Source of the DNA: OLB11 sp044234005
Lineage (GTDB): Bacteria > Bacteroidota > Bacteroidia > Chitinophagales > Chitinophagaceae
NCBI GenBank assembly: GCA_044234005.1
Contig: JBIIJE010000007.1
Location: forward strand, 1 to 48,783
Direction of reading: 5' to 3'
Length of the DNA: 48,783 nucleotides
Translations under genes and position numbers: made by a program
The notes under the pieces: generated by a model
Told to the model about the DNA's origin: nothing
The model's input: only the letters and a program-made list of their open reading frames with translations
The model's database searches: none
Part shown: piece by piece, positions 1 to 10,100 of the stretch
Layout of the letters: every line of letters starts with the position of its first letter
How positions within the stretch are numbered: the first letter of the stretch is position 1

Positions 1-1651
1 TCATGCCCGTTAATAAATATATGCAAGTGATTAATCCCATTAAGGGAATTAGTGAAAATTGTTTTATGAACGCTAAGACAGCAAGTAGTATCATGATGAG
101 CCAAAAAATAATGAGTGAAACACTCGGTGTGAGTACTTTGATTCTTTCCCAAGTTGTAATGCTTGCTTGAGAATTATCAACATCAGCCAAACTAAATAGG
201 TTGCTGAAGTAGTCTGGAAACAAGATTTGAACCATGACTATGACTAAAGTAAGTGAAATAGGAAAAATGAATTTACTATTGATAAAAGGCAAATGAAATC
301 GGCCAGCTACTTTTTCACGACGCGGTAAAAGTAAAACACCTCCGCAAACTAATACGAAGGCAAATAGGGTAGCGATGCTTGTAAAATCTAATACAAAATT
401 TTTATCGGTGAAAAGAATTGGAACACCTACAACAATACCTGTAATAAGCGTTGACACTGAAGGTGTCTTAAACCTAGGATGTATTTTTTGAAATGCTTTA
501 GGTAATAATCCATCGCGACTCATACTCATCCAAATGCGTGGTTGCCCCATTTGAAATACGAGTAATACACTAGTCATAGCAATTACAGCTACAATAGAAA
601 CGGCCAATTGCATCCAACCAATATTGAGATTTTCTTTTTCAAAAATAAATGCCAGTGGATCTCCAATACCATCGAATTTTTTGTAGTGTACGGTGCCAGT
701 GAGTACTAGCGTCAGTAAAATATAAATGATGGTACAAATAATCAAAGACCAAATCATGCCTCTAGGTAAATCACGCTGAGGATTTTTACTCTCTTCAGCC
801 AATACACTTACAGCATCAAAACCAATATAGGCAAAGAATACACCACTCACTGCAAGCATAACACCGCCAAATCCATTGGGCATAAAAGATTTAGTTCCAA
901 GTTCGTTTATAGGTAGCCAATTATGAGTTAAATCATTAGCGAAAACAAAGTAGGCGCCTACGAAAATAACCAAGGCTACAACCGCAAGTTTAAGTACGAC
1001 CATTACATTGCTAAAATTTTTACTCTCTTTTACGCCTCTAAAAACAAGATAAGTGATTAAGATATTGATGATAAACGCGGGTAAATCAAAAATGATCTTT
1101 AATGACCCTAGTTGTGGAGCTAGTTGCCAAGCTGATAACAATTCTTGATTCGTGCTATTGTTGTGAAAGGCTAACTTAGCTTCACGATAACTTGTACATA
1201 AATAGGTAGGCAAATGAATATTACATTTTTGAAGAAAAGAAGTAAAATAATCACTCCAACTAAATGCAACATATATATTTCCAATTGAATACTCCATGAT
1301 TAAAGCCCATCCTATAATCCAAGCAAACATTTCTCCGAAGCTTGCATAGGCGTAGGTATAGGCACTACCTGCAACTGGAATTCTACTAGCAAATTCGGAG
1401 TAACAAAAAGCAGTAAAAGCGCAGGCAATGGCTGTGATTACAAAAAGAATTACCACGCCTGGTCCTCCATTAAAAACGGCGCCTGCTAAGCTGCTAAAAC
1501 TGCCAGCACCCAGAATGGCAGCGATGCCAAAAAAGGTAAGATCGCGTACGTTTAATTCTTTCTTTAAAGAAAGATGCTCATGTTCTGCAATACCCAATTT
1601 GTTATCATGTAAGATGTCTTCAATGGGCTTAGTCCTAAAAAGCTTCTTCAT
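1..1651 (-). CDS. Amino-acid permease, APC superfamily (partial, 3' end outside window)
   Basis: I translated this frame by hand from the ATG at 1649-1651. It stays open for about 550 codons to the window edge, so the C-terminus is missing. After a hydrophilic N-terminus of about 40 residues comes a chain of hydrophobic segments. The first helix carries a glycine-rich stretch (ILGAGSFSSLAG) and a later one the SAYTYAYASFGE motif, both typical of cationic amino-acid transporter (CAT/YfnA-like) permeases. A GFDAVSVLAEESKNPQRDLP segment matches the conserved loop of the same family. The protein should import or exchange amino acids across the inner membrane; the substrate cannot be read from sequence. 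A loop of about 50 residues between early helices (around residues 145-190) is somewhat long. The family call is firm, the substrate unknown. Confidence 0.9.
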   Translation of the reverse strand, partial: MKKLFRTKPIEDILHDNKLGIAEHEHLSLKKELNVRDLTFFGIAAILGAGSFSSLAGAVFNGGPGVVILFVITAIACAFTAFCYSEFASRIPVAGSAYTYAYASFGEMFAWIIGWALIMEYSIGNIYVAFSWSDYFTSFLQKCNIHLPTYLCTSYREAKLAFHNNSTNQELLSAWQLAPQLGSLKIIFDLPAFIINILITYLVFRGVKESKNFSNVMVVLKLAVVALVIFVGAYFVFANDLTHNWLPINELGTKSFMPNGFGGVMLAVSGVFFAYIGFDAVSVLAEESKNPQRDLPRGMIWSLIICTIIYILLTLVLTGTVHYKKFDGIGDPLAFIFEKENLNIGWMQLAVSIVAVIAMTSVLLVFQMGQPRIWMSMSRDGLLPKAFQKIHPRFKTPSVSTLITGIVVGVPILFTDKNFVLDFTSIATLFAFVLVCGGVLLLPRREKVAGRFHLPFINSKFIFPISLTLVIVMVQILFPDYFSNLFSLADVDNSQASITTWERIKVLTPSVSLIIFWLIMILLAVLAFIKQFSLIPLMGLITCIYLLTGM

Positions 1652-1883
1652 ATTAAAATTTAATTATAAGAGGCTAAAGTAATCGATTAATTGTTATCTC
1701 TCTAACACAAAAGTGCCATTTCGTTTATTCGTGCAACATTTTACATTTGTTTTCATAAACATGTGAATGAAATCAATTTTACAAATAACTTTTCTTTTGC
1801 CGACTTTTAGAGTTTGTGTCGCACAAGAATTAAAGAACTCGAATGAGATGTAGCGTTATTGAAGCAAAATTTTAATCGAGTAG
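1652..1883. other. Intergenic stretch between metF and the permease
   Basis: No convincing gene is present here. A TACATTTG box lies on the plus strand at 1742-1749 with no gene downstream, so it is probably chance. An 11-mer, TTTGTGTCGCA, near 1814-1824 is shared with the repeat copy at 14864-14895 but is too short to call a copy. The permease start at 1651 has only an imperfect promoter-like TACTTTAG upstream on the minus strand. Confidence 0.4.
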
Positions 1884-2840
1884 TTAAAGCAATTTTCGCA
1901 TCACTCGCTCAATCACTTGAGGTTTGCCTAATGTGTAAAAATGGATAACTGGAGTTCCACTTGCTAAAAGCTCTTTGGCTTGCATGAGCAACCATTCTTC
2001 TCCAACCAATTCGGCATCTTTGTCATTTTTAGTTTTCATCATTTCAATCGCTAAATCATTGGGTATGTCCACATTAAATGTAGAAGGTACTATGCTAAGT
2101 TGCTTTTTCGAAGTAATTGGTTTTAAGCCAGGAATAATTGGCACTTCAATTTTTATTTCTCTACAACGTGAGACAAAGCGTTTAAATTTCTCATTGTCAA
2201 AAAACATTTGCGTGGTGATATAATCAGCGCCTGCATCAATCTTATTTTTTAAGTGCATTAAATCTACATCTGGGTTGGGGCTTTCAGCATGTTTTTCTGG
2301 ATATCCGGCAACACCAATGCAAAAGTCAGTATTTACGCCTGATTCAATCTCTTCTTCCACATAAACTCCACGATTTAATTTTTCGATTTGTTTTACCAAA
2401 TCAATTGCAAAATTGTGACCATCAGGTTCTGGGGAAAAATATTTTTCATTTTTAGGTGCATCACCTCGCAAGGCAAGTACATTATCAATGCCTAAAAAGT
2501 TTAAATCAATTAACGCATTCTCTGTTTCATCTTTTGAGAATCCTCCACAAATTAAATGTGGCACTGCATCTACTTTATAGTGATTCATAAGTGCTGCACA
2601 AATACCTACTGTACCAGGTCGTTTTCGAATATCAATTTTGTTGAAGGATCCGTCAAGATTTTTTTTAAATATTTGTTCGGATCGATGATAGGTTACATTA
2701 ATAAAGGAAGGTTTATGTTCCATTAATGGGTCTAGCACATTAAAGATGGAATCTATGCTTTTGCCCTTGACAGGCGGAAGTATTTCAAAAGAAAATAATG
2801 TTTTTGATTTCGCTTGCCGAATATGTTCTGTAACTTTCAT
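1884..2840 (-). CDS. metF: Methylenetetrahydrofolate reductase MetF
   Basis: The protein reduces 5,10-methylene-THF to 5-methyl-THF, the methyl donor for methionine synthesis, using FAD in a TIM barrel. Family landmarks are FEILPPVKGKS near the N-terminus, ALRGDAP around residue 125, CIGVAGYPEKH, and GADYITTQMFFD. Its length of about 318 residues is slightly above the roughly 300 of E. coli MetF. A longer reading frame begins at a TTG (2852), but I choose the ATG at 2840: it gives the expected MKVTEHI start, and the TTG lies inside a promoter-like TAACTTTG box. The gene lies 48 bases downstream of recR on the same strand, yet it appears to have its own promoter. Confidence 0.95.
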   Translation of the reverse strand: MKVTEHIRQAKSKTLFSFEILPPVKGKSIDSIFNVLDPLMEHKPSFINVTYHRSEQIFKKNLDGSFNKIDIRKRPGTVGICAALMNHYKVDAVPHLICGGFSKDETENALIDLNFLGIDNVLALRGDAPKNEKYFSPEPDGHNFAIDLVKQIEKLNRGVYVEEEIESGVNTDFCIGVAGYPEKHAESPNPDVDLMHLKNKIDAGADYITTQMFFDNEKFKRFVSRCREIKIEVPIIPGLKPITSKKQLSIVPSTFNVDIPNDLAIEMMKTKNDKDAELVGEEWLLMQAKELLASGTPVIHFYTLGKPQVIERVMRKLL

Positions 2841-2849
2841 GATATGTCG

Positions 2850-2857
2850 CAAAGTTA
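2850..2857 (-). promoter_or_regulatory. Bacteroidota-type -7 box (TAACTTTG) for metF
   Basis: TAACTTTG matches the TAnnTTTG consensus, and a TTTG lies 18 bases upstream at the -33 position. The box ends only nine bases before the chosen ATG, so the transcript leader would be a few nucleotides or absent. Confidence 0.55.
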
Positions 2858-2887
2858 TACTGCGTCGTCAATTTTCAAAACAGAATT

Positions 2888-3508
2888 TTAGATTACGTTA
2901 TTTACAATATTTTCAATCGGCATCCGATGCTGAAATGAACGGGCTAAAGTAATTTCATCTGCATATTCGAGCTCGCCTCCAAATGCTACCCCGCGCGAGA
3001 GTATTGTAATTTTTAATGAAGAAGGTTGAACTTTCTTCGATATGAAATAAGTGGTTGTATCACCTTCCATCGTGGGATTTAAAGCCATAATAAGCTCGTC
3101 AACGCCTTCTCCCACTCGTTGCAAAAGGCTCTTAATTTCAATGTTTTCTGGACCAATACCATCTAAAGGTGATATAAGCCCTCCTAATATATGATAAACT
3201 CCACTATATTGCTGTGTGGCTTCAATGGCCATTACATCTCTAATGGTTTCTACAACACAAATTTGATTTTTTTTGCGTGTAGGGTCATTGCATATTTTAC
3301 AAGTTTCTGAATCTGCTACATTATGACAAGTTTTGCAAAATTGAATTTTTTCTCGCATTTGTTGTATGGTATGGCTAAATTTTTCAACCAAATGAGTCTC
3401 CTGCTTCAGTAAATGCAATACTAAACGTAAGGCAGTCTTTTTGCCAATGCCTGGCAAACGTGAAAATTCGTTTACCGCATCTTCGATAAGTGATGAAGAA
3501 AAAATCAT
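2888..3508 (-). CDS. recR: Recombination protein RecR
   Basis: RecR is the DNA-binding clamp that works with RecO (and RecF) to load RecA at single-strand gaps. The 206-residue length fits the usual 200. Domains run in order: a helix-hairpin-helix (LPGIGKKTALRLVLHLL, about residues 18-34); a four-cysteine zinc finger (CKTC ... CKIC, about residues 58-75); a Toprim domain beginning ICVVETIRDVMAIE; and a C-terminal part with GVAFGGELEYAD. The start is an ATG with a TAGATTTG promoter box about 20 bases upstream. That box overlaps the stop codon region of the small gene that precedes it. Confidence 0.96.
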   Translation of the reverse strand: MIFSSSLIEDAVNEFSRLPGIGKKTALRLVLHLLKQETHLVEKFSHTIQQMREKIQFCKTCHNVADSETCKICNDPTRKKNQICVVETIRDVMAIEATQQYSGVYHILGGLISPLDGIGPENIEIKSLLQRVGEGVDELIMALNPTMEGDTTTYFISKKVQPSSLKITILSRGVAFGGELEYADEITLARSFQHRMPIENIVNNVI

Positions 3509-3527
3509 AAAATAAAAATCAAGTCAG

Positions 3528-3535
3528 CAAATCTA
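3528..3535 (-). promoter_or_regulatory. -7 box (TAGATTTG) for recR
   Basis: It is a full match to TAnnTTTG, 20 bases before the recR ATG, and overlaps the TAG stop codon of the upstream small gene. Confidence 0.5.
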
Positions 3536-3769
3536 GTTCAAACAAAGTATGAATTTAAAAGGACTTCGTTCGGGTGCGGCTAAAACCTTTTTGATTGAAA
3601 CAATATCTCTAGAAACGCTCGCTGTATGTGTATCGAGCATTTCAGAGAATTTAGCTTGAGAAAAGTTCATTTGTAATGATTCGAAATAAATAGCCATTAA
3701 ATCGCGTTCCTCTTCTTTGCATAAAAAAGAATCATAAGCGAGTAAATCTGATTTTTTACGGTTAGACAT
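3533..3769 (-). CDS. Small protein, 78 aa, helix-turn-helix-like
   Basis: I do not recognise the family. The protein is small, charged and cysteine-poor, with no signal peptide or membrane segment. The middle section (about residues 35-62, FSQAKFSEMLDTHTASVSRD) reads like a helix-turn-helix, so a DNA-binding role is possible but unproven. It starts five bases after the stop codon of the tiny lipoprotein gene and ends just before recR, all on the same strand, which suggests a short operon. Sensible residue composition and this tight packing support a real gene. Confidence 0.6.
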   Translation of the reverse strand: MSNRKKSDLLAYDSFLCKEEERDLMAIYFESLQMNFSQAKFSEMLDTHTASVSRDIVSIKKVLAAPERSPFKFILCLN

Positions 3770-3774
3770 TTCTA

Positions 3775-3906
3775 TTAGTGGTTTTTTTTGGATTTATAGT
3801 TGTTCAAATTATTGCCGCATCCACATCCTTTTTTTATCTTACAGCTTTCTAACATAAGAAGTGAAAAAGCCATTAAGGTGAATAATAAAAAATATTTTCG
3901 CGTCAT
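3775..3906 (-). CDS. Very small lipoprotein, about 43 aa
   Basis: The ATG at 3904-3906 gives a lipoprotein signal peptide: MTRK, a hydrophobic core, then a lipobox-like LESC with the cysteine near residue 18. The mature part is only about 26 residues, rich in lysine, glycine and asparagine, with a CGCG cluster (KKGCGCGNN). A longer frame reaching 4023 exists, but its upstream part overlaps the divergent glycosyltransferase and is not lipoprotein-like, so I use the internal ATG. The function is unknown. It shares an intergenic region of about 44 bases with the divergent gene and is followed after five bases by the 78-aa gene. Confidence 0.6.
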   Translation of the reverse strand: MTRKYFLLFTLMAFSLLMLESCKIKKGCGCGNNLNNYKSKKNH

Positions 3907-3950
3907 AATTATCTGCACTAATATGTAAATATATATATTTTGCATAAAAA

Positions 3951-5012
3951 TTGAACAAAGCACTAAAAATATTAATATCTCCTCTCGACTGGGGGTTGGG
4001 GCATACCACACGTTGTATTCCAATTATTGCTTATTTAAGAGAGCAAGGCGCAGAAGTAATTATTGCAGCGAATGATCGGAGTATTAATCTTTTACGCGAG
4101 GAGTTTTCTGATATAAGATGTGTAAGTCTTAGAGGCTATGAAATTACTTATTCAAAGCATTCTTGGGCATTGCCCATTAAATTATTCTTTCAACTTCCGA
4201 AAATAATTAATCGCATTATTGGCGAACATTATTGGTTGAAAAAATTTGTTAAGTTAGAGGAGATTGATTTTGTAATTTCAGATAATCGATATGGGATGTA
4301 TTCCACAAAAGTGCCAAGTATATTTTTAACACATCAGCTTCAAATTCAAGTACCTCAGTCGAAGATATTGTTCAAAATCGTTCGAGCCATCAATTTCTTC
4401 TTTATCAAAAAATTTGCACAATGCTGGATCGTTGATTATCTTGATATTCGTATGGCGGGTGTATTATCTGAGAATACAAATTTGTCCATCTGCCAATACA
4501 TAGGCAATCTATCTCGTTTCGAAAAGCAGAAGGTAACGTCTTATACGTGGGACTTAGTTTGTATTCTGTCGGGGCCAGAACCACAGCGCACTTTATTAGA
4601 GAAAGCTTTAATTAATCAGACTAAGGGTTTATTGCTGAAGGTACTTATTGTAAGAGGATTGCCTGGAGAAACAGAACAACATCTTGAGTCGAATGTCGAA
4701 ATTGTGAATCATGTACCTTCTTATGATTTGGAAATAATTTTACAGCATGCGAAAGTTATAATCACCCGAAGTGGTTACTCCACAGTCATGGATTTGATTA
4801 AATTAAATAGACATGCAATTATAATTCCTACACCGGGACAAACAGAGCAGGAATATCTTGGCAAATATTTACATGATAAAAAATGGATGATGGCTGTGCA
4901 TCAAGATGGAATAAACGTTACAAATGCAATAAAAGAATTTGAACAATTTGCTTTTGATGCTTATCCAAATTTTAATTTTGAGCTCTTTAAGAGTGTTTTA
5001 GATAAACTGTAA
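3951..5012 (+). CDS. Glycosyltransferase, GT-B fold, MurG/UDP-GlcNAc-transferase-like
   Basis: The N-terminus (ISPLDWGLGHTTRCIPII) is the hallmark of a Bacteroidota glycosyltransferase group related to MurG and other UDP-sugar transferases of the GT-B fold. The C-terminal half has the donor-binding loop, including ITRSGYSTVMDLI and PTPGQTEQEYLGKYL, which in this group contacts the nucleotide sugar. The acceptor is unknown. The start must be the TTG at 3951: a stop codon lies two codons upstream in frame, and the next ATG would remove the conserved DWGLGH segment. A TATATTTTG sequence just upstream resembles the -7 box with one extra base. The length of 353 aa is normal. Confidence 0.85.
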   Translation: MNKALKILISPLDWGLGHTTRCIPIIAYLREQGAEVIIAANDRSINLLREEFSDIRCVSLRGYEITYSKHSWALPIKLFFQLPKIINRIIGEHYWLKKFVKLEEIDFVISDNRYGMYSTKVPSIFLTHQLQIQVPQSKILFKIVRAINFFFIKKFAQCWIVDYLDIRMAGVLSENTNLSICQYIGNLSRFEKQKVTSYTWDLVCILSGPEPQRTLLEKALINQTKGLLLKVLIVRGLPGETEQHLESNVEIVNHVPSYDLEIILQHAKVIITRSGYSTVMDLIKLNRHAIIIPTPGQTEQEYLGKYLHDKKWMMAVHQDGINVTNAIKEFEQFAFDAYPNFNFELFKSVLDKL

Positions 5013-5065
5013 ACAAAAGGGAATTTTTCAAACCGTATTCTTAAAATTAATCCTCCTTTTGTTTA
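5010..5065. terminator. Bidirectional terminator-like inverted repeat between convergent genes
   Basis: TAAACAAAAGG (5010-5020) and CCTTTTGTTTA (5055-5065) form a perfect 11-base inverted repeat separated by 34 bases. It sits exactly between the stop codons of two convergent genes, and its left arm includes the glycosyltransferase stop codon. The long loop makes it weaker than a classic hairpin. Confidence 0.45.
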
Positions 5066-5079
5066 GTGAATTTAACCTA

Positions 5080-7047
5080 TTATAGTTTCTCAAGAACAAT
5101 CACAATTTTATTAAAATCAGCTGCAGCATTGATGACCTTGCGATAATTCTCAAATTCACTTTTTTGTGTAAAGTTGTAATTATAAATTTCAAAAACTTTT
5201 ACTTCTAATACTTGATTATTTAATCTGTATTCTGAAGTGAATTTGCAATTTTCTATACCACCAATCATATGTGTTACATTCATGTTTAGCTTGTCTAAAT
5301 TTTTTACAGTATAGCCAGCAGGTATATTTACTTTTAAAATTCTGCTGTACTGATGCGCATTCGGAATTTCTATGTCAAATTGTCTTTCTTTTTCTTGATA
5401 CATTTCAGATTGTGGTCCAATCAATTCGCCAATTTTAAATAAATATTTATTGCCCACATGCTCTAATAAATTAGCAGCATGTATATTGGCACTAATTATT
5501 AGTGGTTTGCCTTCTGTGATAGACGTAAAGGAGTTGTTTTCGAACTTGTAATCAAGATACTTCTCTTCTTTTTCTCCAATGCGAAGAATTTGTTTAGTGA
5601 ACTCTTCTCTTTTTTCACCATCCAAATAGACAAAGGCTGGCATTATTTCTATCGCATTATAACCTTTAAATATGTTTTTAAACATGACAAAACTTGTGTC
5701 CATATCTGCATTGAAATGAACCTCAACATCATGATCGTGAGTGCTCACTTCAGCAGGTGGAGCAGGTATTTTACGTTTATCGGCACTTGCTGTTTTCACA
5801 TCTCCAAGTCCAATGACTTTGGCGAATATCCCATTTTGTCCAGTCCATGCAGCAGGTATAAATGGCATTCGATAAGAAGTTTCATTTGGCGCCATGAAAC
5901 GTTTCGTATCTGGGAAATACAAAATAAAATTGTTTAAATTATCCCAACTTTGAAAGCTGTAATCGAATGTTTTTTCGAATCGGTTTGTCGTGAAGCCAAT
6001 CTCGTATGGTATTTTTTGAGATTCATACAATGCAGTCATCAACGAGCGAATGCCTTGCTCTGTAGCTACTTTGTTTTTGATAATAAACCCTAGAGATTCA
6101 GATTTTTCATCATCAATATATTCTTGTTGGATATAGGTACTCTTTACATAATTTTCTATCCAATCTTGTTTTTCTTGGCTACTACTAAGCTTTTTATACT
6201 CTTTATTATCTTCTATTAATTTAGAAACTTGCTTTAAAACTTTTTCTGGAAAATCTGTGTAGTTCTTAATTACTTTCTTAGCCGCTTCATCCCATGTATA
6301 GATTCTAATTTCGTTTCCTTTTTGTGCTTTATTATAAGCCACCGTATAATCTACACGTCCGAAGTGATCTAAAAAATTTGCCATTTTCTCTTCTTCAATG
6401 CCTTTCATATTTTTACCGATACTATAAACTAAATTTTCTCCTGTAGCAGTTGTGTCTTTTATAACTTCAATATTGTTGTAACCTTTCATGTCAAACAACA
6501 AATGTTTGGGCGTAATAATTTCGAATTCACTCAATAGATTTGGAATTTCATCTTGTAATTGATAGCTTCCATAGAGTCGAGGTATTTGTTTCATTTCAAC
6601 GATATATTCTACCTCGCTCTCTTTCTCAATTCCTTCAAAGGCAAATAGTTTTGTCATCTGACCATTTTCCTCTTTAACTTCTTTAAATGCTTCCGGCTTT
6701 AATTCTATTACTTTTCCGTTCGGTAAAATACTTCTTGCCTTGACAGATTCTATTGGAAATTCTGGTAAAAAAGCTATCTTAATTTTATTGAAAGATTCGA
6801 TGCCTTTGTCATCCAATACTTTTACGATGCGGTGAATTTTTCTCGTCAAGGTTAAATTATCTTTTGTATCGAAATTAAATACAAGTTGTGTTTTTTCTGT
6901 AATTATGATAGCGCTTTCTTTCAGCATACTTACATCAGTTATTTTATGTAAGCTTGGATTTTCTTCCCATTTAAAATTTAATTTTTGCGCGAATAGATAG
7001 TCGCTATAAAGTAAGGCAATGATGCTTAATATGATTACTTTTTTCAT
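5080..7047 (-). CDS. Secreted DUF3857 / transglutaminase-like protein, probably catalytically inactive
   Basis: A signal peptide (MKKVIILSIIALLYSDYLFAQ) is followed by a DUF3857 domain (about residues 40-220) and a transglutaminase-like region (about residues 260-400), then a beta-rich tail. This architecture is common in Bacteroidota and the proteins are exported, often to the periplasm. In active relatives the core has a cysteine followed by DK, then a histidine before a hydrophobic strand. Here the corresponding parts read TEQGIRSLMTALYE and LNNFILYFPD, so neither residue is visible and the domain is probably structural or binding. The length of 655 aa is usual. It lies about 100 bases downstream of the MORN-repeat gene on the same strand. 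No precise function can be assigned. Confidence 0.8.
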   Translation of the reverse strand: MKKVIILSIIALLYSDYLFAQKLNFKWEENPSLHKITDVSMLKESAIIITEKTQLVFNFDTKDNLTLTRKIHRIVKVLDDKGIESFNKIKIAFLPEFPIESVKARSILPNGKVIELKPEAFKEVKEENGQMTKLFAFEGIEKESEVEYIVEMKQIPRLYGSYQLQDEIPNLLSEFEIITPKHLLFDMKGYNNIEVIKDTTATGENLVYSIGKNMKGIEEEKMANFLDHFGRVDYTVAYNKAQKGNEIRIYTWDEAAKKVIKNYTDFPEKVLKQVSKLIEDNKEYKKLSSSQEKQDWIENYVKSTYIQQEYIDDEKSESLGFIIKNKVATEQGIRSLMTALYESQKIPYEIGFTTNRFEKTFDYSFQSWDNLNNFILYFPDTKRFMAPNETSYRMPFIPAAWTGQNGIFAKVIGLGDVKTASADKRKIPAPPAEVSTHDHDVEVHFNADMDTSFVMFKNIFKGYNAIEIMPAFVYLDGEKREEFTKQILRIGEKEEKYLDYKFENNSFTSITEGKPLIISANIHAANLLEHVGNKYLFKIGELIGPQSEMYQEKERQFDIEIPNAHQYSRILKVNIPAGYTVKNLDKLNMNVTHMIGGIENCKFTSEYRLNNQVLEVKVFEIYNYNFTQKSEFENYRKVINAAADFNKIVIVLEKL

Positions 7048-7152
7048 CAGATATTTAATAGTTTTAATTTTTGTTTTTTGAATGTAGCTTGTTTGAATGA
7101 GATTGAAGAATAAGGTTTATCTATTAGCCCATGTATTATCAATTACAGGGTA

Positions 7153-10100
7153 TTATTGCGGTATTATATAACCCCAATAATAATTTAAGCTTGTTTCTAA
7201 AGTGCCATCTTGTTTGTAATAGTTGCTTTTGCCGTGTAAGTAACCGTTTTTATAATTAATTTCTTCCTGTAATTTTCCATTTGTATAATAGGTTTTGGAA
7301 AGACCTTCTACCTCTCCATTTATAAAAGTTCGGTCAAGCGCAATTTGACCGTTACTAAAATACACTTTATCATTGCCATCTCGTTCACCAAACAGATAGT
7401 TGGATTCTACCCAAACTTTTCCATTAGGAAAAAATAATTTTCTGGTTCCATGATAATCAGCATTTTGATATTCAAACTCAGCACTTACAGTCCCGTTCTT
7501 ATAAAAGGTTTTTATCAACTCTTTTTTGTCGCTATTACTTACAGGTATTTCTTTAGCAAAAGTCCCATCTGGTAATTGATAACTATAGCCTATGATAAAG
7601 CCATAGAAATAATGCAGTTTGTAGCACAAGTCACCATTATATGCATATTTTTCGAGCCAACCATGGCGATCATTTTCGCTATGTGGAATGATGGTTTCAA
7701 GTTTATTTTCTTCTGAGTAAAAAGTGTCAATGCCATCTAGTTCACCATTATTATAGTGTTCGATACTGAGTTTATTACCCATCTTATCATAGCTTGTCCA
7801 CGTTCCTTCCATTTCATTGTTAACATAATTTCCCTCTTTTTTTACCTTGCCATTCGAATAGTAGGAGGTAAAGTTCGAATCAAGATAGCCTACGGTGTAG
7901 TGACTTTTTGAAGAGATATTGCCATTTATATAGTAATTTACATCATCGCCTTGTAAAGAATTATTTAGTATTGTGCATTCTCTTAATTTTTTATTACCCA
8001 AATATTTAAACAAGAGTTTGCAAGGTTTGTTTGGTTCAATATCTATTTTCTGTATTAAAACGGTATTGGTATCGTATTCACTTGTTTGAATCTGATTGCC
8101 ATTATCAAATTTGGTTATAGCCTTCAATTTACCTGAAGGAAAATAATAATAAGCATTGCCATCAAATTCATCATCAAGATAATATTCCTTCTCGATCAAT
8201 GCGCCATAGTTATCATAATTGAGCCAGTAACCTTGCTTAACACCTTCCACAAAAGTACCTTCCATTTTTAATTTACCATTGTCATGATAACTTTTATAAA
8301 CACCATCGTACTTGTCATCTTTAAAATTAGCTTCTTCACTCAATTTGCCATTTTTAAAATATTTTTTTATTTCTCCTTGTAAGAATCCTTTTTTATAAGT
8401 TTTTGTTTCACGCATTTTTCCATCAGGGTACACGATTTTACATAAACCATTATAAGCACCATCTCTATCACAAATTGATTCTGAAATTAGAATTCCAATA
8501 CCATTATATTCTCGTATTGTATTTGTTTCCTTATCATCAATATTGTTTTCTACAAGCAGTTGATCATTGAGTACATTGTACTTTTTAATTTTTTTGTAAT
8601 GACCTTTTCGATACTCTATGATGCTAGATATTTTATTGTCATCAGTTTTTGCAACAGATGTGCCTTCTTTTTCACCATCACTGTAATTGATATTCAATTT
8701 TTCGACTCCATTTTCAAAATAGAAAATTGAGTTACCGTCTAATTTATCCTTCTTGAAATTCTCCTTAGCTGCAACTTTGCCATTTTTGAAGAATGTAGTT
8801 ACTAAGCCTTCTATTTTTCCATTTTTTATCTCGCTAGTCGAGAATAATTGCCCCTGTGGATAATAAGTTGTTTTTGTGCCATTGGCTTCACCATTCACAA
8901 TTTCAGTGCTTGATAGAAGTTGATTGGTTCTGTAATATTGTAAAATTCTTCCAGTTATTTTCCCATTGATATATTCTCCAGTGTATTGTGGGTTACCTCT
9001 TTCAAAGTACGAAGTAGTTGGACCATTTATTTTTCCATTCTCATAATTTTCTTCAAGTTTCTTTGATCCATTGAAATTAAATTTTGTGTAAGTGCCATCT
9101 CGTTTTTCACCCTTCAAATGTAAATGGACACTTGGCAAACCGTTTTTGTAGTAACTAAATGATCGACCATGAATTTCATTATTTTTAAAATCACCCTCAA
9201 ACCTTAGTTTCCCATTGTTATAATATTCTTTATAAATCCCGTCTAGTTGGCCGCGTTGGTAGTTCCTTTCCGAAATAATATTACCCGTTTTATTATAATA
9301 AACCCAATTGCCATCTTGAATTTCTTTTTTTCTATCGTTCAATTTACCATATGCGAATAACATTTGATTATTGAAATGATAGCCAGCTAAATCATAGTTG
9401 ACGGGCCGAGTTGTAGAACGAGCATAGCCAAATTCATTGAGTCTTTCTGCAATATAAATACTCGCTTTTTCTATTTCACTTTTCGATTGTTTTATCATTC
9501 GCTGAACGTCTTCATTTTTCAAACCAGAGATCATAATTAATGTAGCACCATTAAAATGGTTTTCTTCATAAATATTTTTGAATAATGAAGCATAAAAATC
9601 ATGAAACCAAGTGCCAGTTTCATTTTCGACTTTGGGTAGCTTTTCGCAAATAAGATTCAATTGCTTGAAGATATTGTCATTTATCGAAGCTTTAATTTTA
9701 TAATTTTTTTCTAGTGCTATTTTTGATTTAAAATAGCTTTCAATTTCGGCGTAATCTTCTTGTAGATACTTATGTTCTTCACGTTTTTCGTAGTAGTTGA
9801 GTACCGAATCTGAGAGGTTCGCTAATTCATACAAATTCTTAATGGAGGCTGATGAACGGCCGCCACTGGGTGATATAAGCAAGCTTGCAGAAAAAGCTAG
9901 CATAGCTTGAATGGGATAGCCATTTTCCATGGCCATTAAACCCAAGCAATAGTGGCTATTGTATGCATAAGGATTCATTAAAATTGCTTTCTTAAAATAA
10001 AGAAAAGCTGAATCATATTTTTTCGTGTGATAAAAATGAATCGCTTTTCCATGATAAGTAGCGTATGAATTAGGAAATTTAGAGATAGATGTATTTATAT

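Noticed and set aside
1742..1749. Plus-strand TACATTTG promoter box
   Set aside because: No gene on the plus strand follows it, so it is probably a chance match.
3907..4023. N-terminal extension of the small lipoprotein
   Set aside because: It overlaps the divergent glycosyltransferase start and has no signal-like features; the internal ATG gives a proper lipobox.
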